Assembly: GCF_036567905.1 (NCBI RefSeq)
Contig: NZ_DATCTO010000042.1
Span: 26,001-90,000, forward strand
DNA: 64,000 bases
Reading direction: 5' to 3'
Origin: Candidatus Binatus sp.
Lineage (GTDB): Bacteria > Desulfobacterota > Binatia > Binatales > Binataceae
Part shown: piece after piece, positions 58,631 to 64,000 of the stretch
How the letters are laid out: each line of letters opens with the position of its first letter
Position numbering within the stretch: the stretch's first letter is position 1
The notes under the pieces: model-generated
What the model was told of the DNA's origin: nothing
What the model saw: the letters and a program-made list of their open reading frames with translations, nothing else
Databases searched by the model: none
Made by a program: the position numbers and the translations under genes

Positions 58631-60856
58631 CTACTGCGGATTCGACGGTCCCAAGCCTGACAACACGCCGGCAACAAACGGCGTCGTCCGCTCGGGCGGC
58701 GGCGAATCCCGCAGGCTGCGCGCGGCGGCGGCCAGATGGACGGAGTCGAAAATCACCATCAACGGCTTGATGACATCGAGGCGGGGACGGGAATCGGACG
58801 TCCATCGCGTCGGCGCGGGATATTCGATCTCGGATGCGATTGCACGGTAGCGTTCTATCAGTGGTCTCAGGCCCTCGTACGAGCCAACGGTGATGATGCC
58901 AACTTGGCCGCCGGGCGCGGATGCAATTTGCCAGTCGGTATAGGCGTGGGGCGCAGCATCGACCAGCCAGTCGCGCGGAATGAGATCGAGCCGTTTGAGT
59001 TCAAGTGGGGAAAGCTTCGAGAGATCGTGTCCGTCGGCAAGATACTTTCCTGCTCCTTCGAGGATCTCATCGAATCGCAGCGCGTCGGCGCGCGCTTCGA
59101 CCTGCGCGGCCGGAAGTTTGGCGTATGCGGCGAACGAATCGCGCGGGATATTATAAATCCACACGCCTTTTTCGTTGAGCGGCGCGAGTCCGAGCGACGC
59201 GAGGGTCCGCTTGAAGCTCTCGAAATTTGCTTCCTTCGGATCCGCGATTACCGCCTGCACGCCGAAGCGAGCGATGTAGGCCTTCAACTGATCGGCAGCC
59301 TCGGGCAGATCGATTCCGCCGTAAAAATATTTGGCCACCGGCATTCGAGCGAACTCGAACGGCGAGATTCCGGTCCATCCGCCGGCCATCCGGAAGTACA
59401 TGCCGCTTTTCAATTGCCAGTACATGCTGTTGCCCTTCTGCGCCCATGGCAGCGGCAAAATGATCTCGCGCGGTGACAATTCCTTCGCGTAGCTTCCATC
59501 GGTGAAGAACGAAGGAATTTCGAGCCTGCTTACCCAGAACGATGCGTGCGGATTCGGCGCGATTGATGCCAGGATCACGGCGGCCGCCACGCATTTCGTA
59601 AGCCTGCGCGCGGCCGACGTGGCGAACCACATCGCAATCATCACGGCCACGAACAGGAACGCGTACATCATGAACCGAACCGGCAGGATATTCTCGATGA
59701 GGGGAAGGCCTTCGAAGATTCGCCAGGGCATCGGAAACCCCTGCACTCCAGCAATGTGCAGCGTCGGGCCGATAGCGGCGATGATGGCTGCAAGAAACAA
59801 AATGGTGAGAAACTTGCCGGCCGGAGTTGGCCAGAAGTGGCGCCGGAATATCTCGACGAACACGATCAGCACGACGCCAAGATAATCGCCGTTCTCCATG
59901 ATGTCGCCTGCGAAGCGGCGCGAAATCGCGGTTGCAAAAGCGGCCGAGCCCCACCAGATGGTGTGTCGCGGCACGAGGAATCCAATCAGGTCCGCGCAAA
60001 AATTGCTCGGCGGCCAGATCGGCCCACTCGGTTGCCCGAAGGCGAGCAAGTAATAAAAGTAAGGCGAGAGTAGGGCTGTAGAAATCAAGTATCCGACGAC
60101 GATCGGAATGATTAGGCGCCGCAGCCGGATGCGGGCGTCGCTATCGAAAAGCACAAGCGCAAGCACCAGTGAGAATCCGCCGACCAGCGTGATGGTCGCG
60201 AACAGCTCAACCGAACACAAAAATTGAGCGACCAGCAGCGCGGCCAGCATCACGGCAAAACGTGCCGCCGAGATCTCGTCGTCGAGCCGCTTGAGCGCGA
60301 TCAGCGCAATCAGTGGCGCCGGGAAAACTGCGATACAAACAAGGTGGCCGAGTACCTGGCCAAGCAGGTAGGGAGAAAATCCGAAGACGTAACCGCCCAG
60401 GACCGACGGCCAGAACGCGCCCGTCACGCGCCGGCATAGCAGAAACGCAGAAAATGCCGCGAGCGGCAGCATTAGCATCGCGATGATGTTGTAGGTTGCG
60501 GGTTCGCCCACCGTGAGTTGCAGAGGGATTGAGATCAACGAGGGCAGCGGCACGCAGGTCGTCCACGCCAGGTTGATTCCGAGCGGCGCCCAGACGAAAT
60601 CAGTGATGAACGGGTTGAGCCAGTGCGCGAGCGAGAACCGCCACCAGTTGAAGAACCACATTGTTTGCGGTGGATCGGCCTCGCGCCCGATCATGTAGTT
60701 TCCAAAATGACCCGGCAGGCCACGCGCGAAATAGATCAGCGAGAGCGCCAGGTACAGGCCGAAGATCGCTGCTCCGCGCCATCGGTACGGATCGGCGTCC
60801 GTCCCCGCCGCGCAATGGCTTTGCCCGGTGAGATGATTTCGTGCCGACGCGGTCAT
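58631..60856 (-). CDS. Large GT-C-like membrane protein, third of three
   Basis: This protein has 741 residues and no function I can name with certainty. About eleven hydrophobic helices fill the first 430 residues. An acidic motif in the first external loop (GREADPPQTMWFFNWW) fits a GT-C glycosyltransferase. The last 300 residues are soluble and presumably periplasmic, with GGWTGISPFEFARMP and YIARFGVQAVIADPKEANF. Its start overlaps the stop of the upstream gene by 4 bases. The context of two similar proteins suggests assembly or decoration of an envelope glycan. Confidence 0.8.
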   Translation of the reverse strand: MTASARNHLTGQSHCAAGTDADPYRWRGAAIFGLYLALSLIYFARGLPGHFGNYMIGREADPPQTMWFFNWWRFSLAHWLNPFITDFVWAPLGINLAWTTCVPLPSLISIPLQLTVGEPATYNIIAMLMLPLAAFSAFLLCRRVTGAFWPSVLGGYVFGFSPYLLGQVLGHLVCIAVFPAPLIALIALKRLDDEISAARFAVMLAALLVAQFLCSVELFATITLVGGFSLVLALVLFDSDARIRLRRLIIPIVVGYLISTALLSPYFYYLLAFGQPSGPIWPPSNFCADLIGFLVPRHTIWWGSAAFATAISRRFAGDIMENGDYLGVVLIVFVEIFRRHFWPTPAGKFLTILFLAAIIAAIGPTLHIAGVQGFPMPWRIFEGLPLIENILPVRFMMYAFLFVAVMIAMWFATSAARRLTKCVAAAVILASIAPNPHASFWVSRLEIPSFFTDGSYAKELSPREIILPLPWAQKGNSMYWQLKSGMYFRMAGGWTGISPFEFARMPVAKYFYGGIDLPEAADQLKAYIARFGVQAVIADPKEANFESFKRTLASLGLAPLNEKGVWIYNIPRDSFAAYAKLPAAQVEARADALRFDEILEGAGKYLADGHDLSKLSPLELKRLDLIPRDWLVDAAPHAYTDWQIASAPGGQVGIITVGSYEGLRPLIERYRAIASEIEYPAPTRWTSDSRPRLDVIKPLMVIFDSVHLAAAARSLRDSPPPERTTPFVAGVLSGLGPSNPQ

Positions 60857-62409
60857 CTTGCAGCAGGCGAGTTTGGCGAACTCGGGCGCTGATAGACGTC
60901 GAAAAACTTTCCCCTCATGCGCGGCTCGAAGCTCTTCAGCGCTGTTTCGAACTCGGGCGCGGCGGGTATCCCGCGACAGGCCTCGATCCCAATATTGGCG
61001 GGCACGACGACCATCTCAGCCTGTGACATTTGGCCCACCTTGCGCTGTATGTCGGCCGGAACCATCCATCCAGGGTCCAGATACAAGCTGACCGGCTTTT
61101 CAAAACCGGGAACGAGAAGTTCAATCGCGCCCTTGGTGTCCAGAATCACTGCGCGCCGCGAATGCACAGTATCGAGGACTCTTTGCCATTCGGCGCGCTC
61201 ATCCGCAGCCGCCCACAGCCCTGCCGTCACCGCATCGCGATCGCGCGTATGCCACCATCGCTGTTCCCAGAAAGCAACGTCCGTCCACGCCATTATTCCC
61301 ATGACGCACAGACCGAGCGTTACGCGCCGCTGGATTGCGCTCGCTCCGGCCGCTGCCGCGACGCCGATAGTGAGAAAGTACGCATAATAAATCCACGACC
61401 AATGATTGCCGAAGAACAGTGCGATGAATGCGACGTGCAGCACGGCGCAGGTCGCGATTATCTCGTTGCGGCGCGCCTCGAACCCGGGGTCGTCGTCGCC
61501 TGTCGCCAGATAAAATATCGCCGCCACGCCTGAGCAGATCAGAAAGAGCGTGCCCGTTATCCAAAACCCCGAAAAGTCAAGAAGGTAGAAGATCCAGGGG
61601 AGGCCGTGCGGATCCCAGAACTGGCGCCCCGACCCGCTGAAGAAGCCATAGTGCAGTGCGCGATAGGCTGCCGCCCCTTCCAGCGGCAAGACGGTATGGA
61701 TCAAGGCGGCCGGGCCATAGGAGGCCGCCAGAGTCGCCGCGATCACGATCGAGGTCACGGCAGCCGGAGCAATCACGCGGGTTGCCCGTGTCACTACGCG
61801 CTCGCCGCGCAGGTTTCTGCACGCGAGCGCGATCAGCAGGACAGAATACAAATATCCCATGCTAGGTTTCGCAAAAACTGCCGCGCTCGCGAGGACCAGC
61901 GCCCGGCTGCGCTTCCCCGCCGATTGCTCCGCGATGGCGCAGGATAGCAGCGCCGCCTCGACCGCGTGCGCGAGCGACGGATAGCTCGCCCGCGCCGCAA
62001 ACCCGAGCGTAATTGCCGTCAGCAAAAGGCTGCTCGCGCTGAATCGAAGAGTGGCGGCGATTCTTGCAATTGCCGACGCGATCACAAGATCGCATGCGAC
62101 CATCAGTGCCTGGTATGCGATCGGCGTTCGGCCGATGAGTGTGAACCAGATTCTTCCGATCAGGATCGGCAACAGGCCGTAGTGATAGCCGAAATCGATG
62201 GTTGGCCTTAAGCCGTGCGATACCAAGTACTGGAGTGTTAAATTGGCGCCGTTATCGCAGAAGGCGTAGCTGTCGAACGCCATAATTTCGGGGAGCCTCA
62301 AGAAATCGATCGCCAGGATCTCGATCGCGAACAGAATGAAGATCAGGAGCGGGCGGGCCGTAAGCCATTCGGCCGCCGAAGGCTCGCGACTCGAATCTTT
62401 CGCAGTCAT
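60853..62409 (-). CDS. GT-C-like membrane protein, second of three
   Basis: This protein has about 518 residues from the chosen ATG; a TTG nineteen codons upstream would overlap the previous gene. Ten or more hydrophobic helices follow a short cytosolic lead. The first loop carries FDSYAFCDNGANLTLQYLV and TIDFGYHYGLLP, a Asp-containing arrangement like that of polyprenyl-sugar glycosyltransferases. A soluble C-terminal domain of about 130 residues includes RAVILDTKGAIELLVPGFE. I cannot assign donor or acceptor. It overlaps the next gene by 4 bases (ATGA). Confidence 0.8.
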   Translation of the reverse strand: MTAKDSSREPSAAEWLTARPLLIFILFAIEILAIDFLRLPEIMAFDSYAFCDNGANLTLQYLVSHGLRPTIDFGYHYGLLPILIGRIWFTLIGRTPIAYQALMVACDLVIASAIARIAATLRFSASSLLLTAITLGFAARASYPSLAHAVEAALLSCAIAEQSAGKRSRALVLASAAVFAKPSMGYLYSVLLIALACRNLRGERVVTRATRVIAPAAVTSIVIAATLAASYGPAALIHTVLPLEGAAAYRALHYGFFSGSGRQFWDPHGLPWIFYLLDFSGFWITGTLFLICSGVAAIFYLATGDDDPGFEARRNEIIATCAVLHVAFIALFFGNHWSWIYYAYFLTIGVAAAAGASAIQRRVTLGLCVMGIMAWTDVAFWEQRWWHTRDRDAVTAGLWAAADERAEWQRVLDTVHSRRAVILDTKGAIELLVPGFEKPVSLYLDPGWMVPADIQRKVGQMSQAEMVVVPANIGIEACRGIPAAPEFETALKSFEPRMRGKFFDVYQRPSSPNSPAAR

Positions 62410-62443
62410 GCCCCGCGCCGCTTCAATCTTCCGCCCGCGCCGA

Positions 62444-63790
62444 TCACTGGTATTTTGGCGGCGCAATCAATCCCGCCATGAATTGAGGATAGGACCAGTC
62501 GAAGACGCGCTCCGGGTGGTTATCGACATCAACCACTGCGTTCCACCACTGGGTACGGAAGGACAGTGCGCCTCGCGCATTGATTGCCACGCTTAGCGAG
62601 ATCAGAATGGCGCCAACCGTCAACTCCCAGGGCTTGACCGGGATTCGCTTACCAGCGGAATTCGCCGCAATTCCCTGCATCGCAAGAAGTGCCAGCCACG
62701 GTACGGTGTCGATCAGCAGACGTGGACCATAGGAGTAGCCACCCCACCACTTGCCGAAGCCGGCGACGCTAATCGCCTGCAATGCGATTGTCCCGAGAGC
62801 CAGAACAGCCAGTCGGCGCATTGGAAGTCCATTCCAGTAACGCGCAACACGATAGAGGATAAAGACGATCATCGGGACGAATACGAGAAGTCCCCGCGAA
62901 GGACTGATCAGTGTTCCGCCAAGCGCTGTCACGAAATGCTCAAATTGAAGCCGCGTACCGGAGTAGTAGCCGGGAAGCAACTGGCCAAAAGTAAGCTCTG
63001 AGTATCCGATGAATGCCGCGAACCACAGCATGCCGCAAATGACATATGTCAACAGATGCTCTCGATGTGCTGCTACTACGTAAACTGTGACACACAGGCA
63101 AGGAATTGCGGCAGTGGGCCGTACGAAACACATCCACGAAAGGAACGTGGCAATGATGATCGGGCGGAACTTGGATGCGCCACGTTCGCACTTGACTAAC
63201 TGAAAAATCAGCAACCCTTCTAGAAGGACAAGCCATGTCTGCGACCACATTCCGCGCGATGCTGTACTCCAAATCGGAGTGCCTAGAGCAAAGGCGCCAG
63301 CGATGAAAGCACTCCATCCGCGGGGCAGCATGTATAGTCCTGTCGCGAAGATCACAACCGTCAGAAGGGCCATCAGAAATGCCGCGAGCGTCTTTTGAAT
63401 CCGTAAGTCGCCCTGCTCGTCGTAGGTATTGTCTGGCCGGAACGTGTGCCATCCAGCTCGATTCGCTACGGCGACAAATGGGACTGATAGTACTGAACTG
63501 CCGTTCGGGAAAAGGTACACTACATGGCCATTTATTCTGCCGATCTGATAAGTCTCGCCATCGACTGCGTTTAGCTTATCCGGAGGAGCGCCATTTTTAG
63601 GAGTCTCGACCGGGCCCGGAAAAACATACCGATCAAGGAAGGTGCTGTGGTAACGTATCAGGTTTTCGCTTAACAGCATCGAGTATTGTGAGTCGCCGGA
63701 TTGAAGAACCGGGGAGAGCCAGAAGACGAGGAAGGCAATCGCTAGAATCAGTCCTCCTTCGATTGCCGCAGTTGTTTTCGCGCCCATCAT
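62444..63790 (-). CDS. GT-C-like membrane protein, first of three, atypical base composition
   Basis: This protein has 448 residues with about ten hydrophobic helices. The first external loop has SGDSQYSMLLSENLIRYHS, with an Asp placed as in GT-C enzymes, followed by a Gly/Pro-rich periplasmic segment (60-105). Function is unknown. Its base composition differs from its neighbours: two 60-base lines counted by hand (63001 and 63181) have 29 and 27 G+C, against 44 of 60 in line 61921 of the next gene. That suggests recent transfer or relaxed selection. A 34-base gap leads to the next gene. Confidence 0.8.
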   Translation of the reverse strand: MMGAKTTAAIEGGLILAIAFLVFWLSPVLQSGDSQYSMLLSENLIRYHSTFLDRYVFPGPVETPKNGAPPDKLNAVDGETYQIGRINGHVVYLFPNGSSVLSVPFVAVANRAGWHTFRPDNTYDEQGDLRIQKTLAAFLMALLTVVIFATGLYMLPRGWSAFIAGAFALGTPIWSTASRGMWSQTWLVLLEGLLIFQLVKCERGASKFRPIIIATFLSWMCFVRPTAAIPCLCVTVYVVAAHREHLLTYVICGMLWFAAFIGYSELTFGQLLPGYYSGTRLQFEHFVTALGGTLISPSRGLLVFVPMIVFILYRVARYWNGLPMRRLAVLALGTIALQAISVAGFGKWWGGYSYGPRLLIDTVPWLALLAMQGIAANSAGKRIPVKPWELTVGAILISLSVAINARGALSFRTQWWNAVVDVDNHPERVFDWSYPQFMAGLIAPPKYQ

Positions 63791-63809
63791 TCGCGCTGTG
63801 TGTTCGCCT

Positions 63810-64000
63810 TTAGTGGCGGGTCAGCGCGCCGGCGGCGCCGAGCGCGGTGGAGGCGTCGAGGAGGCATTGCTCGGTCGTCGGCCAATCGATGCACGGGTCG
63901 GTGACTGACACGCCGTATTTGAGCTTGGTGCGATCGGAGCTGAGCGGCTGGTTGCCCGCTTCGATATTGCTCTCGAGCATCGCGCCCATGATCGCGCGGC
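63810..64000 (-). CDS. 3-deoxy-7-phosphoheptulonate (DAHP) synthase, class I, C-terminal part
   Basis: Only the last 62 or so codons are visible; the gene continues beyond the window. The sequence IMGAMLESNIEAGNQPLSS followed by YGVSVTDPCIDWPTTEQCLL matches the C-terminus of AroF/AroG/AroH, which condense phosphoenolpyruvate and erythrose 4-phosphate at the start of the shikimate pathway. The His, Glu and Asp metal ligands of the visible part (ES and TDPCI segments) are intact. The paralogue and its feedback type cannot be told from this fragment. It ends 19 bases before the first GT-C-like gene. Confidence 0.93.
   Translation of the reverse strand, partial: RAIMGAMLESNIEAGNQPLSSDRTKLKYGVSVTDPCIDWPTTEQCLLDASTALGAAGALTRH

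Overview
The window comes from a high-G+C bacterial chromosome. Gene content suggests a Gram-negative, hopanoid-making, uncultured lineage of the Desulfobacterota/Binatota type. The clues are the HpnI and HpnJ hopanoid-modification enzymes, a CzcA-type tripartite efflux pump, an orphan ActE-like cytochrome c and a deazaflavin (F420)-type oxidoreductase. The phylum is inferred from gene content and was not tested by phylogeny. No rRNA, tRNA, CRISPR array, prophage or complete insertion sequence was seen.

Region 1 (1-21.7 kb, all plus strand) is the str-S10-spc-alpha ribosomal superoperon in the ancestral order. It opens with the 3' part of rpoC and a hairpin terminator or attenuator. It then runs rpsL, rpsG, fusA, tuf, rpsJ, rplC-D-W-B, rpsS, rplV, rpsC, rplP, rpmC, rpsQ, rplN, rplX, rplE, rpsN, rpsH, rplF, rplR, rpsE, rpmD, rplO, secY, adk, map, infA, rpmJ, rpsM-K-D, rpoA and rplQ, and ends at a strong terminator. 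Unusual points are long Ala/Lys/Pro-rich tails on several ribosomal proteins, a four-cysteine insert in EF-Tu, arginine at residue 88 of S12, and an inverted-repeat element lodged between rpsE and rpmD.

Region 2 (21.7-36.1 kb) is mainly plus strand. It holds a small unknown protein, the TldD/TldE protease pair, a Crp/Fnr regulator, the ClpB disaggregase, a monoheme cytochrome c, an outer membrane/adaptor/RND efflux operon (CusCBA/CzcCBA type) and an SMP-30-like lactonase.

Region 3 (36.1-52.7 kb) is entirely minus strand. It contains a hpnJ-hpnI-DMT transporter operon for hopanoid head-group modification, a methyltransferase, an F420-type oxidoreductase, a Tat-exported carboxylesterase and a 460-base gene-free stretch carrying a MITE-like element. 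After these come a radical SAM/SPASM enzyme, a PdxH-like oxidase, an S53 (sedolisin) protease cut short by an in-frame stop, a PF03706 membrane protein, an ArnT-like glycosyltransferase and a gamma-glutamyltransferase.

Region 4 (52.7-64 kb) holds a crotonase, UspA, an Hsp20, a Lon-like protease and nicotinate phosphoribosyltransferase, which look like stress and protein-quality functions. A three-gene operon of large GT-C-like membrane proteins follows on the minus strand. The first of these genes is much poorer in G+C than its neighbours. The 3' end of a DAHP synthase gene closes the window.
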